A stretch of 64,000 nucleotides of DNA from Tomocerus qinae (Eukaryota > Arthropoda > Collembola > Entomobryomorpha > Tomoceridae), in assembly GCA_020055645.1 (NCBI GenBank), contig CM034547.1:39845909-39909908 (forward strand), written 5' to 3'. Shown in pieces: positions 1-11,600 of the stretch (position 1 is its first letter; the number at the start of each line of letters is the position of its first letter). Made by a program: the position numbers and the translations under genes. Below the pieces are notes generated by a model, which saw nothing but the letters and a program-made list of their open reading frames with translations, was not told the DNA's origin and made no database searches.

Positions 1-1001
1 TTCCACATGGAGAGACATTCAATGTACATGCTGGCCATTGTGGTGGCCACTTTGTCCCGGGTCAAGTCGTCTTGATTCAGGAGAGTGTATACATATTCGT
101 AGCTGGAGAAGACATTAGAAATTGTTAGGATTAGGTGGAGTCGGAGCAAGTGGCGGGGAGAAAGATCCACAACAGCCAACTCCTCTGTCAGCAGCTCAAT
201 TTGCTTTTGCTGGAATCCAGAATCTATCTCCCCAAGGATGAATTTGTTAGTTGCCTCCAGAGCTTGTGAGGGCCAGCAGTAGGATTTCAGGGAGATGAGT
301 AGAGGTGCTAATAAACGATTCCTTTCCTCGTCTGGAGAATTCCGCCATCTCCATCTTTTGTTTTTCGGGGGTGACAATAGTTGAGATTCCACATGTTCCA
401 CAAACAAAGAAATAAACCGGATTTCGGGTTTCGAAACGGAAGGTGACGATTCGGTGTCCGATGATTCACTAGAATCAACGGGCAACATTAAATCTAATCA
501 TCACAATCATGAAAATCGAAGGAAAATTAAAATTCAAACTCACAAGTTATTTTTGACGCAATTAAGTTGAAATGGAATAGGACGAGAGCCATGGTAGAGC
601 CAAAGAATATTTCTCATGGTGTAGTAGACTGTCTCCGGCTTCAGACCCGGTGACCATTGAAATTTTTTTTTCCATTCAAGCCATGTCAGGCCTTTGAAAA
701 CGACATCGGCCACAGCATGGGCACAATTGTTGGTTAGAACATGGTATGAATGCTTTGTCGTCGCCAGTTTTTGTGTCCAATGGGCCACCATTATTGTTTC
801 ATCCAATAGCTCCGTAGGTATAACAAGTGTACCATCGGGTTGCCCACCCTCCCGGTAAACATCTTCAGCCAGCGTCTCCACATATCCATCGTTCCATTGA
901 CTGATATAAGCCAATCCATCCGCAATATCCAATGACACGTGGCCACACCCTCCCAACAACTTTTTAAAGTTCCAGAAGTACAAAGAATGCACTGACATCA
1001 T
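1..1001 (-). CDS. Permuted papain-like (His...Cys) domain protein, copy A, 5' part
   Basis: Two exons: 544..1001 (start ATG at 1001) and 468 down to 1. The 75-bp intron 469..543 has a GTGAGT donor and a TTCTAG acceptor. The frame stays open to the window edge, so at least 308 residues are present and the C-terminus is missing. The first ~140 residues contain GCGHVSL (His21), YISQWN, EGGQPDG and TNNCAHAV (Cys93), then a WLYHGSRP stretch. The same ordered motifs occur in the 621-residue protein on the other strand at 1924, so the two are paralogues. A His before a Cys is the order of permuted papain/NlpC-P60/LRAT-type folds; that fold and any protease or acyltransferase activity are inference. 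The part after the intron is acidic/serine-rich and then helical, with no family I recognise. Confidence 0.72.
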
Positions 1002-1923
1002 GGAAATATTATGTCAACCGTCTTTCTGCCAGTAACGAAAAAAAGTATGATAAATGAGATATATAGACAAACAGAACCTAGACAATAAATCCTCATTTAT
1101 TACAATCTACCTCCTTACGATGCCCCTCTTTCTGTCTGTCTCATGCTATGCTGATTAATTCATTCCATATCAATTGAACGGAAGCAATGAAAACTGCTGA
1201 AATTATAAAGAATTCTGATTTTTTAAATACTACAAACGGTATACATCTAACTTAATTTGAAATAATGTTAAGAAACCAGATTTACCAGAAGAAAACGTTT
1301 TCTGTTTGAATGTAGATGTGGAAAAGTAAACCATCGCGCAGAACTGGAACTGGGGCACCAGGGCACTAATACTACTCTTTTGGTAGAAATATAGTAACAA
1401 AATTAAAGAGTAAAATAAAATGAGTATCTCTTTAAAAGGGAATTCATACAAAGTGTGAAGTTAAAGTAAACGTACTGATCTGTACCAATAAGTCAAGTAG
1501 TTGACCTTGTGTAATTGAGACTTGCATGTATACTGGAGATGAATGAATACACGTGAGTAGTAGATACTCACATTCAACAGAAGACGACAGATTTAGCTTC
1601 TCACACCCCTCCCTCTTCCGCAGCATCTCACTCTCGCTTAATTGCATCATCCAGAGCAGTCCACATATCCACTCAGGTCAGCTGTATTATGAAAACTCAG
1701 TTTCGAGTGTTCCTCCAGAAAGTGAACATCAACATCTGTGAATAAAAATCTTGTCCAGATGACAAAACTATTCTACACTGTACAGTAATCCACTAACTAA
1801 TCCAGTGTAAGAAATCCTATTCTATTATGATAAACATGTATATAATTTGTATTATTGTATCAATTTGTAATACTATCGTACTTCTGTATTTAGAGGGGTG
1901 ATTGAAGTAGATTTTATTCCATA
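1002..1923. other. Divergent intergenic spacer between the two papain-like paralogues
   Basis: About 920 bp between the start codons of two head-to-head genes, so both promoters presumably lie here. It is AT-rich. The short open frames inside it have no coding character. I see no repeat or RNA gene. Confidence 0.5.
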
Positions 1924-3789
1924 ATGAGCAAGCTATTTTTTTGGGACATGTCAATGGACGGATGCGGGCATATTGCTCTGAAAACGAGAATGAGTGGAAG
2001 CCAGGAGGAAGTGAGTGGAGGAGACGGAGTGTACATTAGTCACTGGCCAACGGTGAAGAGTCCTTATTCCAATCGCTGTCTAGACCCTGGCTCCATGACT
2101 ATCCTAAAAGATATCGAGGGCGAAGGCGGTCGTCCACCGGATGCAACTTTGGAGATTCCTCTGCAATTTTTCAACTCTTTACAACTTCAACGTTGGCACT
2201 GCACCGATTATCCAACAGTATACAATTTAGTCACTTCCAACTGCGCCCAGACCGTTTCAGCGGCGTTGAGTGCCAGTGTCAATTCTTGTGTGTGGAGTGA
2301 AAAATTTCTTTCCCGCCGTCTAATCACTATTCCCAAAGATATCTACTCTCTACTCAGAACACTTGTGTGGCTTTTCCATGCCAGCCGCTCTCCCGTTGTC
2401 ACCGTCGTCCCTTCTTCTGAACCATCTCTACCTAGTCTACCTACTAGTAACCTCACTCCAATCGAAACAATATTTGTCACGAGTTTTGTTTCCGAAGTTG
2501 CCAGAAATTTTTTAGGTCAAAAAGATGACATTTTCCAGTTTCTACTACCAACTGTGCAAACTCTCAAATCCATTCGGTTCATTGCCAATGCCCCTTGTAC
2601 AAGCTACGAACTTGAAAAGCTAGACAAAGATTTCGAAACAGAACAGACACATTATTTGATAAAAGCCCTAGATAAAATTGGGATGGATTCTAAGCAATTT
2701 TGGCAATTACAACTAGTCACTCAAGCTTTGGCTCATTGTCAAACTTACGAACCAGTCTACATCCACGTATATTCTGAACACTTTAAAAAAGCATTCAAGA
2801 CTGTACAAGATATGGTGGCCCAATTGGCAACACAATTGGCACGAATTTATGTCCATTGTACAAATGCAATTATGAGTAAACGTGAAGGAAATGGGCGATC
2901 TTTAGCAGATGCTATTTATTTCCACGGAGAGTCTAATAGCAAACTGGACGCTTTTCATGGACTCTCTCTCTTCAAAATGCATCTGGACACTTTGGCTGTG
3001 TTCAAGGACATAGGAGATGAAAGTGCTATTTGGACATCCAGACATTATATTGAGAGATCAAAGATAGAAAAGTTGACAGGGAAAGATTGTGAAGAGAGAA
3101 TGAGACAAAATAAATGTTTTAGAAGACCATTTCCATCCGAGTTGGAGTATTTTGCAAATTACTTAAAAGAAATTGGGAGCAAAGATGTCCCATGGGAATC
3201 TTACATCTATCAGGAATCCAAGAATCTCAATTGGACCGAAAAGCAGCACCAATTATTGTCCTTAAGACAATTGACCACTGAATCAATTCAATCTCTGTAC
3301 AATTCAATATTTCCAAATTCAACTCTGCCGTCAGCTGACAAATGGAAAAATATTTGTGATAGCCTCGAAGAAATTGCAATATCAATGGAAAAGGAGCTTG
3401 CAATAAATAGGGGGCAGAACGACATCCGCGAAGCTAGAGGTGGTTCATGCTCAGCAAATCTTGAACATTCTTTGACCAAATTCTTGGAGACAGCTTATGA
3501 GTCGTACGATGTGGAATTTATGGCTCAGAAAATTCTTAATGTTTTGGCTTTTGTACCCGTCGATGAAAAATCAACCGAAAGTTCTCTCCCCAGGTCTCTT
3601 CTCAGATCACTAGTCCTCGATACGAATCCAAGCGACGATGATATCGACACGTTCGACCTCGGTATGCAAATTTTAGTGGACTATTCGTGGGTGTGGCTCA
3701 GAGTTGGAGAAGGGACGGAGGGACAGGAGAATGTTGTTGTGTGTCCACAAGTTCAGCAGATTTCGAAAGAATTCTGGCAAGGGCAATAA
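1924..3789 (+). CDS. Permuted papain-like (His...Cys) domain protein, copy B, 621 aa
   Basis: Single-exon gene starting at ATAATGAGC. Residues 1-155 form a domain with GCGHIAL (His16), YISHWP (37-42), EGGRPPD (67-73), SNCAQTV (Cys107) and a WLFHASRSP stretch, all shared with the divergent neighbour. Residues ~180-621 are mostly helical and acidic, with no family I recognise and no membrane segment. The conserved His and Cys, in that order, suggest a circularly permuted papain-like fold (NlpC/P60, LRAT). Similar G-H ... Y-I-S-x-W-P ... N-C motifs are, as far as I recall, found in proteins of intracellular bacteria; that link is unverified. The stop is TAA at 3787, but the same frame continues for 41 more sense codons (listed separately). 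A poly(A) signal follows at 4001. Confidence 0.8.
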   Translation: MSKLFFWDMSMDGCGHIALKTRMSGSQEEVSGGDGVYISHWPTVKSPYSNRCLDPGSMTILKDIEGEGGRPPDATLEIPLQFFNSLQLQRWHCTDYPTVYNLVTSNCAQTVSAALSASVNSCVWSEKFLSRRLITIPKDIYSLLRTLVWLFHASRSPVVTVVPSSEPSLPSLPTSNLTPIETIFVTSFVSEVARNFLGQKDDIFQFLLPTVQTLKSIRFIANAPCTSYELEKLDKDFETEQTHYLIKALDKIGMDSKQFWQLQLVTQALAHCQTYEPVYIHVYSEHFKKAFKTVQDMVAQLATQLARIYVHCTNAIMSKREGNGRSLADAIYFHGESNSKLDAFHGLSLFKMHLDTLAVFKDIGDESAIWTSRHYIERSKIEKLTGKDCEERMRQNKCFRRPFPSELEYFANYLKEIGSKDVPWESYIYQESKNLNWTEKQHQLLSLRQLTTESIQSLYNSIFPNSTLPSADKWKNICDSLEEIAISMEKELAINRGQNDIREARGGSCSANLEHSLTKFLETAYESYDVEFMAQKILNVLAFVPVDEKSTESSLPRSLLRSLVLDTNPSDDDIDTFDLGMQILVDYSWVWLRVGEGTEGQENVVVCPQVQQISKEFWQGQ

Positions 3790-3915
3790 CATGCGGGAAG
3801 TTTGGACTACTTTATCAGAGATCTTACTCAGAAACTACAATCATCGCTTAAGTTGAGTGGAAGTGATAACTATCTAATCATCCAAGCGTTTCTTGCCAGT
3901 ATGGAAAGATACTAG
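3790..3915 (+). other. In-frame continuation of the 621-aa gene past its stop codon
   Basis: Directly after the TAA at 3787-3789 the same frame runs 41 sense codons to a TAG at 3913-3915. Its translation looks like an amphipathic helix (motifs FIRDLTQKL and IIQAFLASMERY), in keeping with the helical C-terminus before it. This suggests a recent nonsense mutation, a sequence error, or readthrough. The context TAA-CAT is not a known strong readthrough motif. Confidence 0.45.
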
Positions 3916-4000
3916 ATCTAGATGGAAACATTTAATTTCCCCATACCTGATACTGTTTGACCAATTAAGAAAAAGATATTACAAATCTTACAATTTTTTC

Positions 4001-4006
4001 AATAAA
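4001..4006 (+). other. Poly(A) signal AATAAA, papain-like copy B
   Basis: Canonical AATAAA about 210 bp after the TAA at 3787, followed by AT-rich sequence. It is the first such hexamer after the gene on this strand. Confidence 0.5.
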
Positions 4007-4104
4007 TGTTTATTTATTATTATTCTAAATAAATAAAATGATATTTTTAATGAAATTTTAAGAAAACGAACGTATATACTATGTTATTTACATTATGCTT
4101 TCTC

Positions 4105-4278
4105 TCAAGGGCTGGTGGGGGTGGGAACAATGGAAGGCGAGTAGTGGTCCGTGATGGTGGCCCTCTCTATATCATACCATAGGGTTTCTTGTGCTCCCTT
4201 ATAATAGGTCTCCTTCACAAGAGTCACCATTGCATTGGGCTCTCGTGTGACATTCTTATGCCTCCAGCAGTTTTGGAT
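4105..4278 (-). CDS. Unassigned terminal exon, 57 codons plus stop
   Basis: On the minus strand a frame opens after AAATATAG (acceptor) at 4278 and ends in TGA at 4105-4107. It encodes 57 residues containing NCWRHKNVTREP, LVKETYYKGAQ and LWYDIERATITDHYS. The stretch is markedly less AT-rich than its flanks and uses ordinary codons, so it looks like a real 3' exon in phase 0. I do not recognise the protein and could not find its upstream exon. It may be an alternative last exon of the IFIT-like gene just upstream on this strand, or a remnant of another gene. Confidence 0.35.
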   Translation of the reverse strand: MQNCWRHKNVTREPNAMVTLVKETYYKGAQETLWYDIERATITDHYSPSIVPTPTSP

Positions 4279-4642
4279 CTATATTTCATACTATGGTGAA
4301 ATTTTATTGTCTACCGTCTACCTAAGCGATATATTATTACATTCACAATAAATGTATTTAGGTTTAACTGAAAACTAGTAAAGCAATGAGGAAACCAAAT
4401 CCAACGGAACCAGAAGAAAATTGATGGGAGTAATTGATTGATTGAGTGTAACAATAATTATGATTTACAACAAAGTTAAAATAACCACACTTAATTCCAT
4501 GTGGGGTCCTAGAGGCAAACCCTTAAAGAATACCCGCCTAACCAGTAAGTACATACATAATATTATTATACAACTACGGGATGACAAGATCCATTGAAAC
4601 TATAAGTACAGAAAAACATGTTTCGTTAATCGCTGTTCGACA

Positions 4643-7173
4643 TCAGTGTTTCTCTGTTTTCCAGCAATTTTCTGAATATCTCCTAATGGCATCATCAACT
4701 TCCAGACAAATATCCAAAAGAACTTGCTTAAATTGAGTTTGTTCTATGTATGCGACATGCTTCAATGTATCTGACACATTGTTCAGGTTCAGTCTCTTTG
4801 TTGGCCAGCCAAATCGATGAGATTGGTAAGAGAGATTCTGTAGTTTGATATACAAGAGTAAAATGAGGTAAGAATCTCAATTAAAAGATTGATGAAACAG
4901 ATTGAAGCTCTAGCGAGACAGAACGCGCGCATACAAGAAACAATAAGCGAAACCTGGCCCAGAAGGTACACTTGGCTGGTAATTAGGGTAAAATTGTTGA
5001 CTCATAGTCATACAATAACCTGGTTACAGTTACAATTTTGGACGCATGCATATTATCATGGTTGTTATGTAAGCGAAGGCAGTGGTAGCAGGAAGCTCGT
5101 GCGAGTCCAACCCCGAAGAACTAACCAAGAAGTAGTAACTCCATTTTTCAGATCCGTTGTCGTGAGCGATAATCCAAGAGGTGATGGCCTCCTCCTCCTT
5201 CTCCTGCATGAAATGGAAGCAGCCCTTGAGGTAGTGAAGGGTACGCAGACAGCGTGTGTCCCACACTCTCGCCAACTTGGCACTAGTCATAAAAGTCTTG
5301 AAAAGTGATAGAATTTCAAATGCATTTTTATTCGGATCAGACATCAGAATCTGAAGAAGACCGTAGAGGGCCCCGATATTCTCGTCGTCTTTGATAGCCT
5401 CTCGCAAATGTTGCGTCGCAGATTTGTGGTCTCCATTCTAAATATGTAATTAATAATGATTCTTTACAGATTTTGTAAAATTTAATGTTTGCTAATTTCA
5501 CGTAGGCTAAGGTATTGGCCACAGGCACAGTTACTATCCCAAATTTGGAGAAAAGAGTTTCAAAGCCCAAAAAGAGTGAAAAGAAACTATTTTTCTCAAG
5601 CCCACCTCTCACATCCCCCAAATGGGATGCCGACCAGAGTAGTTGATAGTCTTAAGTCTTGAAAAGTTGTCTAAACCATGAGGCAATTAATCGTTGAATT
5701 CAAGGACAAAATCCGTTAATACTATTGTAGGTAGTACATAAAACGAATGTTCGAGAAGTTAGGAGATACTACATAGCTGAAAAACAAATCTACCTTGAAG
5801 TGCAGAATTCCCATACGATGATGAGCTAAAGTAGAGTTGGGATTCAGTGTCAACGCTTTGGCCAAGCATTTGTGAGCGAGTTCGTAGTCTCTGCAGGATT
5901 CCTTCAAATAACTCATGTAAATCTCGGACACATTCAAATACGCTCCTTCTAGCTCACACTCTTGGTCTGCACTCAACACTTGACTGGAAATGCAAAATTA
6001 ATGAATCAGTGACAATAATTTCATCAGCAGATGGTAGTTATTACATACAGAGCTAGATATCGAAGCTTGTTTTTCAGTTTTTGGGAATCTTCAATGGTCG
6101 TTTTGGTAAATTTGGTGGGATATTGACTCTCCGTCGCTTTGTTTAAAAGTTCGGCCAGACCGAAGCAAGTGTAAGAGATGCTCATTGGATCCAGGGTTTT
6201 GTTTCCCAGGGACTGTTTTCTAATTTGAATATTGCTTGAAGAGACTCGTCTGAGTTTGAACTTGCGACGTTCTCGCATAGCTTTATAAATGTAAAAATGC
6301 CATTTTATACGACATGGCTCCAGACTCAGCATCTATTTATTAAAAAAATTATTGATCTAAATACATACAACTAAATATAGCGAAGGAATGGCATAGTATA
6401 ATTCGGGCACGTATCCAGGAATTTTATTAAGTGTGCTAAATGTACTAAATGCACCAAAAAATATTGGTGAAAATATTTTTTACAGACTTATTTTTCAATG
6501 GGTTTAGGGAGGAACACGTAAACCATTCTTACACACGTGTCTGTCAGTAATCATTAGTATCGTTAGGTAAGGACAAAACTATTTTGAAGACCAAAAATAT
6601 GACCTTTTCCAAGAAATCGTAGCTTTGAACTTTTGCCCTGGAACAATCTTCTAGAAAGTAATCTCTAAAGACCCAAATGACGACTTTGGCCTTTGTAGGG
6701 AGTTTAGAGAAGCGAACGGCTTTTGGGGCGGGTTCTATCTTTACGTCTCTATCCAGCTGGAGGTACATTTGGAGACCGGCTATGATGTAATTGCAGCCAT
6801 CAGCATAGTCTTCGTAGAATAGTCCGCGCTGCAGACATTCGGCCACAAACATTAGAGCCTCTTCCAGATTAATCAAGGCTTTAGCGATCTTTTTCATCTC
6901 GATGTGGAGATAGGCCTGAGTGGCTTTCTTGGCAATCAACTTCAAGGCACAGGACTGGAGGAGACTTTTGATCTCCAACTTCTCGTCACTGAACTTCTCA
7001 TCGAGCACCCACAGCGCCAACTCCATTTCTGCCTTGGAGAGTGGCATGGCCTGGGTCCAGTTGAAGTGACATTCGTAATTCTTAAGGACGGGTGGCAGGA
7101 CACTTTGGCGACGGAGGCGGATCCCATCTGTGTCTTCTGGACATGTGTTCACAGCCAAAGAAATAAATGACAT
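4643..7173 (-). CDS. IFIT-like tetratricopeptide repeat protein, ~515 aa
   Basis: Five exons on the minus strand: 6604..7173, 6049..6332, 5794..5983, 5126..5437 and 4643..4837. All junctions keep frame. The first donor (GTCATA) is weak; the others are GTATGT, GTAGAT and GTTAGT. The protein is TPR-type: an N-terminal NYECHFNW segment resembles the CHFTW start of IFIT proteins, AHHRMGILHFK resembles the LHHQIGLCY repeat of IFITs, and the length is close to vertebrate IFITs (~480 aa). IFITs bind foreign 5'-triphosphate or cap-0 RNA; that function is not shown here. The frame stays open upstream of ATG 7173 back to a possible acceptor near 7245 (AATACAG), so a further 5' exon may supply the true start. 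It could instead be a generic TPR protein. Confidence 0.6.
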
Positions 7174-7249
7174 CCTCACCCGATTAGTTCCTCCGAAATG
7201 ACAACTTGCTTGTTTGGGTGGAACCAGAGTGGAACTGTATTATTTGTAA

Positions 7250-10200
7250 CAGTGTGACTATATTCAAAGCTAGGGAAAACTATTCAAAAGTGCAAGTAAA
7301 TATCTAATAATATAATCTGATGCAAATAAGTAGGTGAACCAAATTATATTTCATTTATGTTTTAAGTTGTACATTACAGTTACATTGTATATTTCTCCAA
7401 TGTCTGCCTACTTGTATAATACGTTCTGCAGACTAGAGAAGAGTCGATAGCATAAATATACTCGGTTTTTGCTTCCCATTCCCATATTAAAACCCACATC
7501 CTGTTTAGCTTGTTTGTAGAAAGATATAATCTGCTGAGAAAAATATTAGTCATAGATATTGTTCATACACAGGCATTACTGTTTAAATATAATTATATGG
7601 CATAATAATACATAGTATTTATATATATTTCAATAGTTTTTTTGTAATGAGGAAATTATTGCTTGTATATAGTAAGCCAGACGATATTGTAGTTCCTATA
7701 CTATCGACAATAGGCAATTTTCGACCATCTCCAAAATGTATACTCATTATTACTTCAGAACTCATCAGCCTTATTGTATTAATTAGTCTGGCTTTTGTTC
7801 TATTCCTTTGAAACCTCCATGTCCCTACAAAGGACTAAATTACAATTATTATCTGTACACCTACAATTATATACACTTGTACGCTTATACACATGTAAAA
7901 AAGCTAAAAAAAGTAACTATATGCATAATATTATGTTGTTTTTTCTGTCATGCTATATTTTTCTCCGTCTTAAATCTAATTGCTTACATTATAATATCAG
8001 CTTCATTAAACTAACTTAAACCTATTAACTTAACTACGCTTAAAGTGATGCTTAATGTTTTCCTCTGCTTCTGGTAAACAATTTAATAATCTCATTTAAG
8101 AGATATTCTTTCGAGTGATTCCAGTACTTGGAACAATATAAGTTTTCCTTTGAAAATTGACTATTATTAAGTATATGGTGTACTTTAGGTATTTGTAAGA
8201 CACTGTTTAGACCCTTCTTCGTGTTAAATAGCAGCAAACATGACTTTTAGTTGAGGAAAAGTCGTAAATGAAGAGCTGTATGGAACCTTGATGGGAGGAA
8301 TTAATTTTTGTGGATTGGAGCACACGCAAGAGTCTTTCACGGACAATTGTTGCGTATGAATGTATAGCACGACAACCTACCCTTCTTCGATGTCGATGAA
8401 TTGGATAACGCAAGTGTCATGAGGTTAACATAATGAATCGTCAAAGGCCAAGTTTACTAACAAAAGAGATGTGGATTTCGCAAAGAAACGAGTTTTGAAA
8501 AGATTTGTAGGTCACGATGAAATGCAATGCAATGTTGTGTGAGTGAAGTAACACCCGTTCCACACAATATTAAATGATATTAGAGAGAGGGAGAGAGGTC
8601 TATGGTCTACATAGAATATAGTAGTAGAGATATGGTATAAGATATTGCATAGCAGAGAGTAGAGCAGAAGAAGTACATCCAATCTCAGTATTGCATATAA
8701 CGTCCTATTATCAAGAATGATCTTGCATGATGACATTATGAAGGCAGAGAGATCGGCAATATTATGTTTCATTAGCATAGCCCTCGTCAGGTCAACGCGG
8801 TACTTTATGCTGTTTGTTACATAATCCCACACTGGCAAATCCCAACAAATTAATAGCAGGAGGTTGTGTAAACCGTGGCAAGGTAATTCACTTTTTATCG
8901 CCATATTCGCAATGAACTTACAAACGATGTTTGTCTTCTGACGGAGCCAGTGACTGCCACACAACAATGTGTCTACATCCACATCAGTAGTCCACACACC
9001 AGACAAAAATATTATGGCCTACAGGAACACACAATAATCATTAGCAAAGCAGCGTAAACGTTACCTAGCCAGCTGAAACAACTTTGTTCGATGAAAAACT
9101 AAAATGATCGCATCTTTTACTCGTGTGCACTCTCAGTCTCAGTCACTGACTACAAACTCAGGCAACAGGGTTCACTTACAAACCATTTTGGGCTTCAATC
9201 CAACCAAGTCATTCTACCCAAAACACAATAATCAATAACCCTTACTATTTCTCTCAAAATTCCATAATTTTCTCCCATTTCCCCCAGAAACCCTGAATTG
9301 TTTCCAAAAAACCCATCATTTTCCCCAAAAACCTTCTAATTCTCCCTAAATCAAGTCATTTCCCCCCAAAAACTGTCGTTTTTCCCCAAAACCCGTTATT
9401 TTTCCCAAAAACTTATCATTGTCCACTAAGATCAAATCATAGCCCCCAAAAACCCACCATTTCTCCCAAAAACCCCATTCTCTCCAAAAAACTACCATTT
9501 TTCCCATAACCCCACAATTCTCCCAAAAACTCCAACATTTTTTTTCCAAAATTCGCCGTATTTCTCTCCAAAAACCTCTTTCCCAAAAAATCGTATGTCT
9601 GTCGTACCACCATTTGTATTTATGTCTGCCTTGGTATGTGTTTTTTGTCTGTATAAAAATTCTCATCAAATATATCATTAGGTTGGGTTTTTAATGAAGA
9701 GTTTTTCCAACCCTGATAGTACATAAGCATGTAGCGACACAAGCAACCACGGACCACGAACGATCATACATTTGTGTATGTCTACCACATTATTTAAGTT
9801 TATTTTTGTTGATAGTTGGTTGGGCGGCCAAGAAACATCATCAGGTATGCCGTGTGCCCATTTAGTGCAGTTACTAAACACTTTGAAAAAAAATCGTTTA
9901 CGTAGATATGTTCAGAAGAAATATAAGATGAAAATTCCCTGGCTACTTGGAATTAATCCTGCAATATCAGTCTCAAGTTGTTTCATCAACTTCCAAATGG
10001 GAGTAATTACTTATTACTCAGTTCAACTTTTGAATCCAATCAGATGCATCACATCCATTTACGTAGATATCGCAAAAAACTTGAGAAATAACTCTTGGAT
10101 TTTTTGTGTAATTACAATCACAAAACTCGGCTCTCATTTTCCTTACAACTAACACCACGCTGCTGTTATACAAGTCTAAGTCGATGGTCATGGGATTTTT

Positions 10201-11600
10201 GCAGATTTTCAGCAAAGAAATTACTCCCATCTCCCATGCATGTATTTCCAATAGCTTTAGATACCTTACATTCCACTTGCTGACTAATAATAATATTTTT
10301 TGGTCGCCACCCCACTAATACATGGGCTATGTTAAATATACATGACGCAAGTTGTAGAAGAAAATCTGGCAAAATCAAGATTTTCTTTGCGGTACGCATA
10401 TTAAAGCTTTAAATTACTTCTACAGACTCTGGATGATCATTCAGATGCAAATTTCTTGTAGCTTACCTTTCTATAAAACTTGATAATCCATCTTAATGCT
10501 ATACTCAAAACATTTTGCTTCTGCTAGATAAACTTGAATGGCCATTTTGACCTTTGACTACCTCTAAATGAAAGGAATTTAGTCATGTACATTATTAATA
10601 ACCAATATTTTATTCCAACAATCTTTTCGGTTCGTTTTTCAATTTGAATGTTTGATTTGTTAAAGACAAGTAGCAAATGGGTTTGTTTCAAATCCTGAGA
10701 AGAGACAGCCAGATTTCATAGGTACGTGTTAAAATAAATGCTATAAATTAAGTGGTTCAATTTGTACCAACTTTAATTATTACAAATATTATTAGTTTAG
10801 AATCCAAAACTGGACAGTTGTAAGTGTTATGCAATTTAATCTTTTAGGGTGTTTGGGAGATTTAAGATGGATATGTAAAGTGATAAGATATGATTTTGCC
10901 TACCTTTCCGGTCTGTGGTTACAGTATTGAAAGTATAATAGTGTATCTGTGTTTTGAAGCTATGTATTTAGGCTAACGATGCAAGAGATCAAACAGAGAT
11001 GTGATCAGAGCCAAATAATGATTATTATACATATAATAAATAAATGTAAACAGTAAGTAATATCCTCTGAAAAATGTAGAAATGTAGTATAATAATATGA
11101 TAACCTAATAAATGAAATAATAGCATAAAATGCATAGCATAAAGTATAGTTATATAGTATAGAATTATGTGTGGTGGAGCAGGTGAGTATGGAAAAGGTT
11201 TAAAAAGCATCTTAAGATTAAGCTGAGCTCACATAATAATAAAGTAAGTAAGTAAAGCAACAAAGCTGAACCTCACGTCAACCAACTCTCACTCTCACAA
11301 GTATAATATAGACTACATGTATAAGAGAGAACACATTCGCTCTCGTTGGTCTCATTCATTCAACAATAGTCAGAATGTACATAGACTGACTGACTTATGT
11401 GACTTGACACACTACTCGACTCCCTCATAATACTCACTCAACTATTGTTATATGTAGATATACATTGCAAATTGCAATTGCATTTCTTATTTGCTTCTCC
11501 TTTCATTCCCCATAATACATGCACGTAGTATATATACTATACCTGTTGTAAATGTATATATATAAAATGATTACTAAATGAAGGGGGAGGGGATTTAAGT
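7250..11600. other. Gene-poor interval
   Basis: AT-rich sequence with no recognised gene. A 164-codon minus-strand frame at 8512..9006 has hydrophobic stretches but no ATG at its start and no family resemblance. Overlapping short frames at 9772..10399 on both strands give no recognisable protein. A cytosine/adenine-rich degenerate repeat lies at 9244..9592. I see no tRNA or rRNA. Confidence 0.5.
9244..9592. repeat. Degenerate C/A-rich tandem repeat
   Basis: Roughly 350 bp built from imperfect ~20-22 bp units of the form CCCCAAAAACCC followed by ATCATTTTT-like spacers. Purines are A and pyrimidines dominate on the + strand. It creates a spurious W/G/E-rich open frame on the minus strand at 9346..9678. 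Confidence 0.7.

Noticed and set aside
4892-4969. Plus-strand coiled-coil-like frame (MKQIEALARQN) followed by a GTACAC donor-like site
   Set aside because: It lies antisense in the last intron of the IFIT-like gene, and I found no plus-strand exons to join it to.
8512-9006. 164-codon minus-strand frame with hydrophobic runs, possibly a chemoreceptor piece
   Set aside because: No ATG at its start, no splice partners, no family motif; probably chance in a gene-poor interval.
9346-9678. 110-codon minus-strand frame rich in W, G and E
   Set aside because: It is the reverse reading of the C/A-rich degenerate repeat and has no other support.
9772-10399. Overlapping 60-126 codon frames on both strands
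   Set aside because: No motif, conflicting strands and no splice context.
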